Shown piece by piece: positions 27,284 to 36,989 of a DNA stretch of 64,000 nucleotides. Both the position numbers and the translations under genes were made by a program. The notes under the pieces were generated by a model. The model saw only the letters and a program-made list of their open reading frames with translations, did not search any database and was not told the origin of the DNA. The stretch lies in the NCBI RefSeq assembly GCF_030406405.1, contig NZ_JAUEPL010000003.1, positions 186,001-250,000 on the forward strand. Direction: 5' to 3'. This DNA comes from Streptomyces ficellus. GTDB taxonomy: Bacteria; Actinomycetota; Actinomycetes; Streptomycetales; Streptomycetaceae. The stretch's first letter is position 1. The number at the start of each line of letters is the position of its first letter.

Positions 27284-28415
27284 GTGACGTTCCCGGTAGT
27301 AGGCATGGTGGGCGGCGGTCAGCTCGCCCGTATGACCCATGAGGCGGGCATCCCCCTCGGCATCAAGTTCAAGCTGCTCAGTGACAGCCCCCAGGACTCC
27401 GCGGCCCAGGTGGTCCGCGATGTCGTCGTCGGCGACTATCGCGACCTGGACACGCTGCGTGAGTTCGCGCGCGGCTGCGATGTGATCACGTTCGATCACG
27501 AGCACGTACCGACCGAGCATCTACGGGCCCTGGAGGCGGACGGCATTCCCGTCCGGCCGGGGCCCGACGCGTTGGTGCACGCCCAGGACAAGGGCGTGAT
27601 GCGGGCGAGGCTCGACGCGATCGGCGTGCCGTGCCCGCGCCACCGCATCGTGGCGGACCCCGCCGACGTGTCGGCGTTCGCGGCGGAAGGCGACGGCTTC
27701 CCCGTGATCCTCAAGACGGTGCGCGGCGGGTACGACGGCAAGGGCGTGTGGTTCGTACGCTCCGAGGACGAGGCCCGCGACCCGTTCCTGGCGGGCGTGC
27801 CGGTCCTCGCCGAGGAGAAGGTCGACTTCGTCCGCGAGCTGGCCGCGAACATCGTCCGCTCGCCGCACGGCCAGGCCGTGGCGTACCCCGTCGTGGAATC
27901 GCGGCAGGTCGACGGCGTCTGCGACACCGTGATCGCCCCGGCCCCCGACCTGGACCCCGAGCTGGCGGGAAAGGCCCAGGAGCTGGCGCTGCGCATCGCC
28001 CAGGAGCTCGGCGTCGTCGGCCACCTCGCCGTGGAGCTGTTCGAGACGCGCGACGGCCGCATCCTGGTCAACGAGCTGGCCATGCGCCCGCACAACTCCG
28101 GCCACTGGACCCAGGACGGCGCGGTCACCTCCCAGTTCGCCAACCACGTACGCGCCGTGCTCGACCTGCCGCTCGGCGACCCTCGCCCGCGCGCGACGTG
28201 GACGGTCATGTGCAATGTGCTGGGCGGTGACTACCCGGACATGTACCAGGCGTACCTGCACTGCATGGCCCGCGACCCGCAGCTGAAGATCCATATGTAC
28301 GGCAAGGACGTGAAGCCCGGCCGCAAGGTGGGGCACGTCAACACCTACGGCGACGACCTGGACGACGTGCTGGAGCGCGCGCGCCATGCCGCCGGCTATC
28401 TGCGAGGAACGATCG

Positions 28416-28423
<8 letters not shown>
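27284..28423 (+). CDS. purK: N5-carboxyaminoimidazole ribonucleotide synthase
   Basis: ATP-grasp enzyme of purine synthesis converting AIR, ATP and bicarbonate to N5-CAIR. The 379 residues have the nucleotide-binding N-terminus [20 protein letters not shown], the ATP-grasp core [15 protein letters not shown] and the metal loop [14 protein letters not shown]. The start is uncertain: GTG at 27284 gives the usual [12 protein letters not shown] start with only AAGAGG close upstream, while a GTG near 27245 adds ~13 residues. The gene overlaps purE by 8 bases. Confidence 0.94.
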
Positions 28424-28936
<513 letters not shown>

Positions 28937-28940
<4 letters not shown>

Positions 28941-30127
28941 CAGCCGCCCGGCTGCTGGAGGAGGCGCGCTCGCTGCTCGCCTCCTTCCCCGTGGTGGACG
29001 GCCACAACGACCTGCCGTGGGCGCTGCGCCAGAACGCCGGGTACGACCTGGACCGCCTGGACATCGCGGCGGACCAGACGGGCCGGCTCCACACCGACAT
29101 CCCGCGACTGCGGGCCGGCGGGGTCGGCGGGCAGTTCTGGTCGGTGTACGTACGCAGTGACATGGCGGGCGACGACGCGGTCAGCGCGACGCTGGAACAG
29201 ATCGACTGCGTCGACCGGCTGCTCGCCCGCTACCCGGCCGACCTGGCGCCCGCGCTGACGGCCGACGACGTGGAGGCGGCCCGCGCGTCCGGGCGCGTCG
29301 CGTCGTTGAAGGGCGCCGAGGGCGGCCACTCCATCAACAACTCCCTCGCCACCCTGCGCGCCCTGTACGCGCTGGGCGTCCGCTACATGACGCTCACGCA
29401 CAACGACAACGTCCCGTGGGCGGACTCGGCGACCGACGAGCCGGGCGTCGGCGGCCTGTCGGCCTTCGGCCGCGAGGTGGTCCGCGAGATGAACCGCCTG
29501 GGCATGCTGGTGGACCTCTCGCACGTGGCGGCGACCACGATGCGCGACGCGCTCGCCACCTCCGAGGCGCCGGTGATCTTCTCGCACTCCTCGTCCCGGG
29601 CGGTCTGCGACCACCCGCGCAACGTCCCCGACGACGTCCTGGCCCAGCTCCCCGCCAACGGCGGCGTCGCCATGGTCACGTTCGTCCCCAAGTTCATCCT
29701 GCCCGCCGCGGTGGAGTGGACCCGGCGGGCCGACGAGAACATGCGGGCGCACGGCTTCCACCCGCTGGACACCACGCCGGAGGCGATGCGCGTCCACGCG
29801 GCCTTCGAGGACGCCGACCCCCGCCCGGTCGCCACCGCCGCCACGGTCGCGGACCACCTCGACCACATGCGCGAGGTCGCGGGCATCGCCCACATCGGCA
29901 TCGGCGGCGACTTCGACGGCACGGCCTTCACGCCCGGCGACCTCCAGGACGTCTCCGCCTACCCGAACCTCGTCGCGGAGCTGCTGGCCCGCAAGTGGTC
30001 GCGTACCGACATCGCGATGCTCACCTGGTCCAACCCCCTGCGCGTCCTGCGCGACGCGGAAGCCGTCTCCCGTGCGCTCGCCTCCCGCCCGCCGTCCACG
30101 GCGACGCTCCGGTCCCTGGACGGCTGA
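28937..30127 (+). CDS. Membrane dipeptidase family (M19), intact metal site
   Basis: Zinc dipeptidase of peptidase family M19 (renal dipeptidase type), 396 residues. Expected metal and catalytic residues are all present: H23 and D25 in [10 protein letters not shown], the bridging E128 in KGAEGGHS, H196 in VDLSHVAA, H217 in FSHSSSRA, and the catalytic Asp near D325 in [10 protein letters not shown]. No signal peptide is seen, so it is probably cytoplasmic and may act on dipeptides including D-amino-acid forms. The GTG start overlaps the purE stop (GTGA). A paralogue without these residues follows 123 bp downstream. Confidence 0.92.
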
Positions 30128-30250
30128 CCCCTCCGTACCCCTTCGCCCCTACGCGGTAACTCACCCATACGCAGTACGCCGCCGCGACCCCCGCCCCCGC
30201 CCATGGCAGCGTGGCCCTATCGGCTCGCCGTCCCTGGAGCGGAGCTCCCC

Positions 30251-31327
30251 ATGGCAGACCTGCAGGACCACCCGTACGCGGACGCCTCCGCGGTGGGGGA
30301 ACTCGACGACGCTCCGAGCGGCGCCGCGGAAGCGCCCACCCCCGCCGAGATCGATGTCGAGCGGGCCCGCGTACTGCTCGCCGCGCAGCTCGTGGTCGAC
30401 GGTCACAACACCCTCGCCCAGGAGCTCGACCGGACGCACTGGCACGACCTCCAGCACGGCTCCGCCCTGCTCGACACCGACATCCCCCGCATCCGCGCCG
30501 GCGGCGTCGGTGCCCAGTTCTGGTCCCTGCACGTGGCGCCCGGCCACACCGCCGTCAGAGCCACCCTGGACCGAATAGACGCCGTTCGCACCCTCATCGC
30601 GTCCTGTCCCGAGGCCCTCCGGCTCGCCCTCACCGCCGCCGACATGACGGACGCCCGCGACTGCGGCCGTATCGCGTCCCTCCTCGGGCCCGTCTCGGGC
30701 ACCGCCCTCGAGGACTCGCTCGGCACCCTGCGCGCCTACCACGCGCTCGGCGTCCGCAGCGTGAGCGTGGCCGGTACGCACTGGACCGGCGCGCCCGACG
30801 GCCTGACGCCGCTCGGCGAGGAACTGGTCCGCGAGATGAACCGCCTCGGCGTCCTGGTCGACCTGTCGGGCGCCTCTGCCCCCACCATGGACCGCGTCCT
30901 GGACGTCACCAAGGCGCCGGTCATCCTCTCCCACTCGGCGGCCCACGCGCTCACCCCCCACCACGCCAACGTCACCGACGACGTACTGCGCCGCCTGCAC
31001 GTCAACGCGGGCGTCTGCATGGTGAGCTTCGCCCCCGACCAGGTCGCCTGCCACCTCGGCCACCCGGCCACGCTCTGGGACGTGGCGGACCACGTGGAAC
31101 ATGTGCGCGCGGTCGCCGGACCGGAGTGCGTCGGCCTGTCCGGTTCGTACGGCATGGCCACGGACGCCCCGCACACCATCGGCCTCGAAGACGCCTCGTG
31201 CTACCCGAACCTGATCGCCGAACTGCTCCACCGCGACTGGTCGGAGGCCGACATCGCGGCCCTCACCTGGGGCAACGCGGCCCGTGTCGTACGCGAGGCG
31301 CAGGCGGTGGCCCGCCCGGCGGCGTGA
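30251..31327 (+). CDS. M19-family pseudo-dipeptidase (metal ligands lost)
   Basis: A 358-residue paralogue of the preceding dipeptidase. It is alignable through [63 protein letters not shown] and YPNLIAELLHRDWSEADIA. Most active-site positions are changed: D25 becomes T54 in DGHNTLAQ, bridging E128 becomes V148 in LLGPVSGTA, H196 becomes G207 in VDLSGAS, and GGDFDG becomes SGSYGM. The first His (H52) and the H217 equivalent (H228) remain. The frame is intact with normal codon use, so it is probably an expressed non-catalytic homologue, perhaps regulatory or a binding protein; this is inference. ATG at 30251 has GGAG upstream. Confidence 0.85.
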   Translation: MADLQDHPYADASAVGELDDAPSGAAEAPTPAEIDVERARVLLAAQLVVDGHNTLAQELDRTHWHDLQHGSALLDTDIPRIRAGGVGAQFWSLHVAPGHTAVRATLDRIDAVRTLIASCPEALRLALTAADMTDARDCGRIASLLGPVSGTALEDSLGTLRAYHALGVRSVSVAGTHWTGAPDGLTPLGEELVREMNRLGVLVDLSGASAPTMDRVLDVTKAPVILSHSAAHALTPHHANVTDDVLRRLHVNAGVCMVSFAPDQVACHLGHPATLWDVADHVEHVRAVAGPECVGLSGSYGMATDAPHTIGLEDASCYPNLIAELLHRDWSEADIAALTWGNAARVVREAQAVARPAA

Positions 31328-31361
31328 CCGCGCGCGGCGTGACCACGCGGCGGGACCACGC
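31319..31361 (+). repeat. 15-bp tandem repeat across pseudo-dipeptidase stop
   Basis: GCGGCGTGACCGCGC (31319-31333, containing the TGA stop) is followed by GCGGCGTGACCACGC (31334-31348) and a shortened GGCGGGACCACGC. Confidence 0.75.
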
Positions 31362-31409
31362 GCGTTCCCGTGGCAGCGGAGCCGGAGCCGGCCCCCGGGA
31401 GGCGAGCCG

Positions 31410-32753
31410 TCAGGCCCGCGGGCGCCCCATCGCGCGGAACGTCCAGCCCGCCTCGCGCCAGCGTGCCGCGTCCAGCGCGTTGCGGCCGTCCAGGATGATG
31501 CGTGACGACGCGACCTCGCCCAGCTCCGCCGGGTCCAGCTCGCGGAACTCGCGCCACTCCGTCAGGTGCAGCACCACATCGGCGCCCCGCACCGCCTCCA
31601 GCGCGCTGTCGGCGTACCCCAGCGTCGGGAACAGCCGCCGGGCGTTGTCCATGCCCTTCGGGTCGTACACCGTGACCTGGCCGCCCTGGAGGTGGATCTG
31701 CCCGGCGACGTTGAGCGCGGGCGAGTCGCGGACGTCGTCCGAGTCCGGCTTGAACGCCGCGCCCAGCACCGCCACCCGCTTGCCGAGGAACGTGCCGTCG
31801 CCGAGCGCCTCCCGCGCCATGCCGACCATCTGGCCGCGGCGCCGCATGTTGATGGAGTCGATCTCGCGCAGGAAGGTCAGCGCCTGGTCCGCGCCCAGCT
31901 CACCGGCGCGCGCCATGAAGGCCCGGATGTCCTTGGGCAGGCAGCCGCCGCCGAAACCGATCCCCGCCCGCAGGAACTTCGCGCCGATCCGCTCGTCGTA
32001 CCCGATGGCCTCCGCCAGCTTCACCACATCGCCGCCCGCGGCCTCGCACACCTCCGCCATGGCGTTGATGAACGAGATCTTGGTCGCCAGGAAGGAGTTC
32101 GCGGCGGTCTTCACCAGCTCCGCCGTCGGGAAGTCGGTCACCACGAACGGCGACCCCTCCTCCATCGGAGTGGCGTACACCTCGCGCAGCAGCTTCTCCG
32201 CCGCCGCGCTCTCCACACCCACCACGATGCGGTCGGGGTGCAGCGTGTCCTGCACGGCGAAGCCCTCGCGCAGGAACTCCGGGTTCCACGCCAGCTCCGC
32301 GTCCGCACCCACCGGCGCCCGGTCGGCCAGCAGCCGCGCCAGCCGCTCCGCGCTGCCGACCGGCACGGTCGACTTGCCGACGACCAGCGCGGGACGCCGC
32401 AGGTGCGGCGCCAGCGAGCCGAAGGCGGCGTCCACGTAACTCATGTCGCAGGCGTAGTCGCCGTGCTTCTGCGGGGTGTTCACGCACACGAAGTGGATGT
32501 CGCCGAACTCGCCGACCTCCTCCCACGACGTCGTGAAGCGCAGCCGCCCGGTCGAGCCCTCGATCCCCGCGACGTGCCGCCGCAGCAGCTCCTCGAGACC
32601 CGGCTCGTACATCGGGACGCGACCCGCCGACAGCATCTCGATCTTCTCGGGTACGACGTCGAGGCCCAGCACCTCGAACCCCAGCTCCGCCATGGCCGCC
32701 GCATGGGTGGCGCCGAGGTATCCGGTGCCGATCACGGTGATCTTGAGGGCCAT
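31410..32753 (-). CDS. ugd: UDP-glucose 6-dehydrogenase
   Basis: NAD-dependent UDP-sugar dehydrogenase, 447 residues, oxidising UDP-glucose to UDP-glucuronate for surface polysaccharides. The N-terminal Rossmann motif is VIGTGYLGATHA. Further motifs are VVGKSTVPVGSA, WNPEFLREGFAVQD, the central-domain Lys in NSFLATKISFINAMAEVC and the catalytic Cys C271 in FGGGCLPKDIRAF. The C-terminal domain contains GAAFKPDSDDVRDSPAL. ATG at 32753 has CAGGAG six bases upstream; the frame continues to 32855 without signals. A close relative acting on another UDP-hexose is possible. Confidence 0.93.
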   Translation of the reverse strand: MALKITVIGTGYLGATHAAAMAELGFEVLGLDVVPEKIEMLSAGRVPMYEPGLEELLRRHVAGIEGSTGRLRFTTSWEEVGEFGDIHFVCVNTPQKHGDYACDMSYVDAAFGSLAPHLRRPALVVGKSTVPVGSAERLARLLADRAPVGADAELAWNPEFLREGFAVQDTLHPDRIVVGVESAAAEKLLREVYATPMEEGSPFVVTDFPTAELVKTAANSFLATKISFINAMAEVCEAAGGDVVKLAEAIGYDERIGAKFLRAGIGFGGGCLPKDIRAFMARAGELGADQALTFLREIDSINMRRRGQMVGMAREALGDGTFLGKRVAVLGAAFKPDSDDVRDSPALNVAGQIHLQGGQVTVYDPKGMDNARRLFPTLGYADSALEAVRGADVVLHLTEWREFRELDPAELGEVASSRIILDGRNALDAARWREAGWTFRAMGRPRA

Positions 32754-32958
32754 GCGGTGCTCCTGGGAGGTAAGGGGCTGGACTGCGGGAGCGAGCATAG
32801 TCGGGCCCCGGCCCGGGCACGGTTTCCGACGGGTCGGTGCTGTCACCAAGGTCACGTATGCCTGACCGCCGGCGCCCTCTAAAATTCGGGTTACTTAACG
32901 GTAGTTAGCACCAGCTCAGGGGAGTGAGTGATCGTGGCGCCAAAGGGAGACAAGCACC

Positions 32959-34107
32959 GTGCCTGACTTCGACCTGTACCGCCCGTCCGAGGAGCACGAG
33001 ATGCTCCGGGACACCGTCCGCTCGCTCGCCGAGGCCAAGATCGCGCCGTTCGCCGCCGCCGTGGACGAGGAGGCCCGCTTCCCGCAGGAGGCGCTGGACG
33101 CCCTCGTCTCCTCCGAGCTGCACGCCGTGCACGTCCCCGAGAGCTACGGCGGCGCGGGCGCCGACGCGCTCGCGACCGTGATCGTGATCGAGGAGGTGGC
33201 CCGCGTCTGCGCGTCGTCCTCCCTCATCCCCGCCGTGAACAAGCTCGGCTCGCTGCCCGTGATCCTCTCCGGCTCCGAGGAGCTGAAGAAGAAGTACCTG
33301 GGCCCGCTCGCCAAGGGCGACGCGATGTTCTCGTACTGCCTGAGCGAGCCCGACGCGGGCTCGGACGCCGCCGGGATGAAGACCAAGGCGGTCCGCGACG
33401 GCGACCACTACGTCCTCAACGGCGTCAAGCGCTGGATCACCAACGCCGGAGTCTCCGAGTTCTACACGGTCATGGCCGTCACCGACCCCACCAAGCGCTC
33501 CAAGGGCATCAGCGCCTTCATCGTCGAGAAGTCCGACGAGGGCGTCTCCTTCGGCGCCCCGGAGAAGAAGCTCGGCATCAAGGGCTCACCGACCCGCGAG
33601 GTCTACCTCGACAACGTACGCATCCCCGCCGACCGCATGATCGGCGAGGAGGGCACCGGCTTCGCCACCGCGATGAAGACCCTGGACCACACCCGCATCA
33701 CCATCGCGGCCCAGGCCCTCGGCATCGCCCAGGGCGCGCTGGACTACGCCAAGGGGTACGTCCAGGAGCGCAAGCAGTTCGGCAAGCCGATCGCGGACTT
33801 CCAGGGCGTGCAGTTCATGCTCGCCGACATGGCGATGAAGCTGGAGGCCGCCCGCCAGCTCACCTACTCGGCCGCGGCCAAGTCGGAGCGTGTCGACGGC
33901 GACCTGACGTTCTTCGGCGCCGCCGCCAAGTGCTTCGCGTCCGACGTCGCGATGGAGGTCACCACCGACGCGGTCCAGCTGCTCGGCGGCTACGGCTACA
34001 CGCGCGACTACCCGGTCGAGCGCATGATGCGTGACGCCAAGATCACCCAGATTTACGAAGGCACGAACCAGGTCCAGCGCATCGTGATGGCCAGGAACCT
34101 GCCGTAA
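32959..34107 (+). CDS. Acyl-CoA dehydrogenase
   Basis: FAD flavoprotein that introduces the alpha-beta double bond into acyl-CoA in fatty- or branched-acid oxidation, 382 residues. Signature 1 is FSYCLSEPDAGSDAAGMKT, signature 2 is QLLGGYGYTRDYPVERMMRD, and the catalytic base is E367 in IYEGTNQVQRIV. Length and the position of the Glu suit short- or branched-chain enzymes. GTG at 32959 has GGGAG nine bases upstream. No electron-transfer flavoprotein gene is adjacent. A strong terminator hairpin lies 33 bp after the stop. Confidence 0.95.
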   Translation: MPDFDLYRPSEEHEMLRDTVRSLAEAKIAPFAAAVDEEARFPQEALDALVSSELHAVHVPESYGGAGADALATVIVIEEVARVCASSSLIPAVNKLGSLPVILSGSEELKKKYLGPLAKGDAMFSYCLSEPDAGSDAAGMKTKAVRDGDHYVLNGVKRWITNAGVSEFYTVMAVTDPTKRSKGISAFIVEKSDEGVSFGAPEKKLGIKGSPTREVYLDNVRIPADRMIGEEGTGFATAMKTLDHTRITIAAQALGIAQGALDYAKGYVQERKQFGKPIADFQGVQFMLADMAMKLEAARQLTYSAAAKSERVDGDLTFFGAAAKCFASDVAMEVTTDAVQLLGGYGYTRDYPVERMMRDAKITQIYEGTNQVQRIVMARNLP

Positions 34108-34139
34108 CACCCCTCGCACCGCACCGCACCGCACACCAC

Positions 34140-34164
34140 GGCCCCCGGCGCCATGCCGGGGGCC
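34140..34164 (+). terminator. Terminator after acyl-CoA dehydrogenase
   Basis: GGCCCCCGGC (34140-34149) pairs perfectly with GCCGGGGGCC (34155-34164) around the loop GCCAT. Short CGCAC repeats precede it. Confidence 0.85.
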
Positions 34165-34219
34165 GTCGCCGTCTACGCTGCGCTGCCGCACCGCCGGCAC
34201 AGCACCGAGTAGGAGTCCC

Positions 34220-34867
34220 ATGAGCGCCGACCGGCAGATCTCCGCACTGCTCAAGCAGATAGCGACCCAGGACGTCGCCGTCGTGACGAGCCAGTTCTTC
34301 CACGCGAGCAGGGCCGCCACGCTGGCGCACGTCGCCGAGTACTACGGCTTCGAGTACGCCGAGGCATGCCGCGAGGGCCACAACATGCAGACCCTCAGCG
34401 TCTACCTGACCCGCGACCCGTCCCCCGCGGCCCGCGAGCGCGAGGCGGCGACCATCGCGGCGCACCCGCGGGCGGGCAACGGCGGCACCGCGCCCGGGCT
34501 CCAGCCGGGGACGCTCAAGCCCACCGCCGAGGCGGAGGAGGCCGTCGCCCGGCTGACGGACCTGATCACGTTCGACGTCCGGACGCAGATGGCGGGGGCA
34601 CGGCGGATGGGCGTCGCCTGGGCCGGTGTGGCGGTCATGGTCGTGACGCTGCTCATCGTCGGGATGTACGTCGGCGCCATCGCGGGCGGCGCCGCACTGG
34701 CCGCGTTCCTGGCCGGCGCCGTCAAGTTCAGCGACATGCGGCGGGAGCGGATCGGGCGGCGCCTGGAGGAGGCCGGGTTCGTCCCGGTCGTGGACGAGGC
34801 GGGCCGGCGGCGCTTCGTGCGCCCCGGCCGGCAGCTGCCCGGCCACGCGAACCCCTTCGCGAGCTGA
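34220..34867 (+). CDS. Membrane protein with two central helices, unknown function
   Basis: A 215-residue protein. The N-terminal ~110 residues are soluble and partly helical (SADRQISALLKQIATQDVAV). A pair of hydrophobic segments follows at ~129-150 and ~152-168 (MGVAWAGVAVMVVTLLIVGM, AIAGGAALAAFLAGAV), then a basic C-terminus MRRERIGRRLEEAGF. No family is recognised. ATG at 34220 has TAGGAG close upstream. It lies between the acyl-CoA dehydrogenase terminator and the convergent first LCP gene. Confidence 0.75.
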   Translation: MSADRQISALLKQIATQDVAVVTSQFFHASRAATLAHVAEYYGFEYAEACREGHNMQTLSVYLTRDPSPAAREREAATIAAHPRAGNGGTAPGLQPGTLKPTAEAEEAVARLTDLITFDVRTQMAGARRMGVAWAGVAVMVVTLLIVGMYVGAIAGGAALAAFLAGAVKFSDMRRERIGRRLEEAGFVPVVDEAGRRRFVRPGRQLPGHANPFAS

Positions 34868-34912
34868 GCCCGGAGGCCGGCCCGGCACGCCGTACGGCCC
34901 GGCGCCCCCGCG

Positions 34913-36175
34913 TCAGTTGCCGGTGACCGTGACCTTCTCGTCGTTCTGGATCTGCCGCACCAGTTCCCGCATCTTGGGCTTGTCCCACGCCAGGTTGCCG
35001 CCGCGGGTGCCGTTGATGGGCATGTTCATCGACGTACCGTCGCCGCCGCTGATGCCCTTCATCGCGAAGAACATCTTGCCCAGGTCGAACAGCGACATGT
35101 CCTTGTCGACGATGAGCGTGTCCAGGCCCGCGCCGAGCGTCGGGTACAGCTTGAAGGGGTTGAGGATCGTGCCGGGCGTCGCCGCCTGGCTCGCCAGGGC
35201 CGACAGGAACTTCTGCTGGTTCTTCGTCCGCGCCAGGTCCGACTCGGCGAAGGCGTACCGCGTCCGTACGAAGGCCAGGGCCTGCTCGCCGTCGAGGGTC
35301 TGCTTGCCCGCCTGGAAGTCGGCGCCGGACTTCTTGTCCTTGAAGGCCTTGGGGATGTCCATCTCGACACCACCGAGCGCGTCCACGATGTTCGCGAAGC
35401 CCGCGAAGCCGATCTCGGCGTAGTGGTCGATGCGCAGCCCGGTGTTGTGCTCGACGGTCCGCACCAGCAGCTCGGGGCCGTCCTCGGCGTACGCGGCGTT
35501 CAGCTTCACCCGGCGGCCCTGCGCGGGGAAGGTCTTGCCGGACTCGGAGCCGACGAACGAGGGGATCTCCACGTCCGAGTCGCGCGGCAGCGAGATCATG
35601 GTGTTGCCGCTGGAGCAGGCCGCCAGGATCATCATCGAGTCGGTGCGCTTGCCCTCGGCGGACCCGGTGTGCAGCTTCCGCTTCTCCTCGGCCGTCATGC
35701 CCTCACGGCTGTCGGAGCCGACGATCAGGTACGTCGTGCAGTCGCCTTCCTTCGGCCGGTCGATGACCTTGGCGAGGTCGACCTCGCGGCGCATCTTGCC
35801 GTCGGCCCAGAAGTACGTGCCGATGGTCGTGCCGAGGACGGCCACCAGCAGGACGATCGAGCCGGCCTTTACCCGGCGGCCCCAGTCGGGCGCGGGCTGA
35901 GGGGAACGGACGGGATGGCCCGGGTGGCCGCCGTGAGCGCCGCGGCCGCCGCCCTGGGGGCTGCCGTAGACCTGGCCCGTGTTGTACCCGCTGTCGTACG
36001 CCGGGGCCGAGCCCGGGGCCTGGGCGTAGACGTCGTCGTACCCCTGCGGCTGCGGCGGAACCGTGGGCCGCCGCACATGGCGCATCGCCCGCGCGCCCTC
36101 CGGCTGGGCGTCGGCGCTGCCACGGCCGTAGCGCGCGTTGCGGTCGTCGGTCCATCCCTCAGGCCAGTCATTCAT
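34913..36175 (-). CDS. LytR-CpsA-Psr (LCP) family ligase, no LytR_C domain
   Basis: LCP proteins transfer undecaprenyl-linked glycopolymers (teichoic acids, other wall polymers) onto peptidoglycan outside the membrane. The 420-residue product has a ~100-residue Gly/Gln-rich cytoplasmic head and one transmembrane helix at ~105-125. The LCP domain follows with TYLIVGSDSREGM, TDSMMILAACSSGNTMISLP, RDSDVEIPSF, and the pyrophosphate-binding Arg region LAFVRTRYAFAESDLARTKN. It lacks the C-terminal LytR_C module found in three of the other LCPs here. It is the first of five LCP genes in 10 kb, all leftward. Confidence 0.92.
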   Translation of the reverse strand: MNDWPEGWTDDRNARYGRGSADAQPEGARAMRHVRRPTVPPQPQGYDDVYAQAPGSAPAYDSGYNTGQVYGSPQGGGRGAHGGHPGHPVRSPQPAPDWGRRVKAGSIVLLVAVLGTTIGTYFWADGKMRREVDLAKVIDRPKEGDCTTYLIVGSDSREGMTAEEKRKLHTGSAEGKRTDSMMILAACSSGNTMISLPRDSDVEIPSFVGSESGKTFPAQGRRVKLNAAYAEDGPELLVRTVEHNTGLRIDHYAEIGFAGFANIVDALGGVEMDIPKAFKDKKSGADFQAGKQTLDGEQALAFVRTRYAFAESDLARTKNQQKFLSALASQAATPGTILNPFKLYPTLGAGLDTLIVDKDMSLFDLGKMFFAMKGISGGDGTSMNMPINGTRGGNLAWDKPKMRELVRQIQNDEKVTVTGN

Positions 36176-36303
36176 GCGGACCAGTGTGCAGGCCGCCCCC
36201 CGGCGCCTTACAGGGTGGGTGGGAGATAGCAGCGGGCCTGTAGCGAAGCTGATGCAATGAGGCGCGCCGAAGCCGTGACGGACTCGGGCATAGGGTGGAG
36301 GGC

Positions 36304-36852
36304 ATGACAGATCAGGCCTCTGAGGAGGGAATCGTGCCGGAGGGGAAGCCGACCGCGGCGTCCCGCACGACCCTCAGCCACATCATGACCGGCAGCGACA
36401 CGAACCTCCTCGGTACGGTGCACGGCGGCGTGATCATGAAACTGGTGGACGACGCGGCGGGCGCCGTCGCCGGCCGCCACTCCGGCGGGCCGGCCGTGAC
36501 GGCGTCCATGGACGAGATGGTCTTCCTGGAGCCGGTCCGCGTCGGGGACCTGGTGCATGTGAAGGCGCAGGTGAACTGGACCGGCCGGTCCTCCATGGAG
36601 GTCGGCGTCCGGGTGCTGGCCGAGCGGTGGAACGAGTCCACCCCCGCCACCCAGGTCGGCAGCGCCTACCTGGTCTTCGCCGCCGTCGACGCGGACGGCA
36701 AGCCCCGCCGCGTACCGCCCGTGATCCCGGAGACCGAGCGGGACAAGCGCCGCTACCAGGAGGCGCAGATCCGGCGTACGCACCGGCTGGCCCGCCGCCG
36801 CGCCATCAAGGAACTGCGCGAGAAGCGCGCCGCGGAAGGTATGCAGGACTGA
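36304..36852 (+). CDS. Acyl-CoA thioesterase (hotdog fold, YciA type)
   Basis: Hotdog-fold acyl-CoA hydrolase, 182 residues. Conserved elements are NLLGTVHGGVIMKLVDDAAG with the hotdog helix and catalytic Asp, AVTASMDEMVFLEPVRVGDLV, and TSMEVGV-type strand sequence (here SSMEVGVRVLAERW). The C-terminal ~35 residues are strongly basic (RRTHRLARRRAIKELREKRA). The start is uncertain: ATG at 36304 fits relatives, but GTG at 36334 has an ideal GAGGAGG five bases upstream, and a GTG at 36295 is in frame. The gene stands alone, diverging from the first LCP gene and converging with the second. Confidence 0.88.
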   Translation: MTDQASEEGIVPEGKPTAASRTTLSHIMTGSDTNLLGTVHGGVIMKLVDDAAGAVAGRHSGGPAVTASMDEMVFLEPVRVGDLVHVKAQVNWTGRSSMEVGVRVLAERWNESTPATQVGSAYLVFAAVDADGKPRRVPPVIPETERDKRRYQEAQIRRTHRLARRRAIKELREKRAAEGMQD

Positions 36853-36906
36853 TCCCGGCCTGGTTCCCAAGACAGGCCCTGGGCCGTGTCCGCAAAGCCC
36901 CGTCTG

Positions 36907-36950
36907 CCTGGCGACTGGCGACTGGCGCCTGGCGACGTGGCGACGCCTGG
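36907..36950. repeat. 7-bp tandem repeats between convergent genes
   Basis: About five copies of CTGGCGA-like units (CTGGCGA, CTGGCGA, CTGGCGC, CTGGCGA, GTGGCGA) lie ~55 bp past the thioesterase stop and ~40 bp before the LCP gene end. Confidence 0.65.
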
Positions 36951-36989
36951 CCGGTCTGAGGGCGGACGACGCCGCCTCGCGGACTCTCC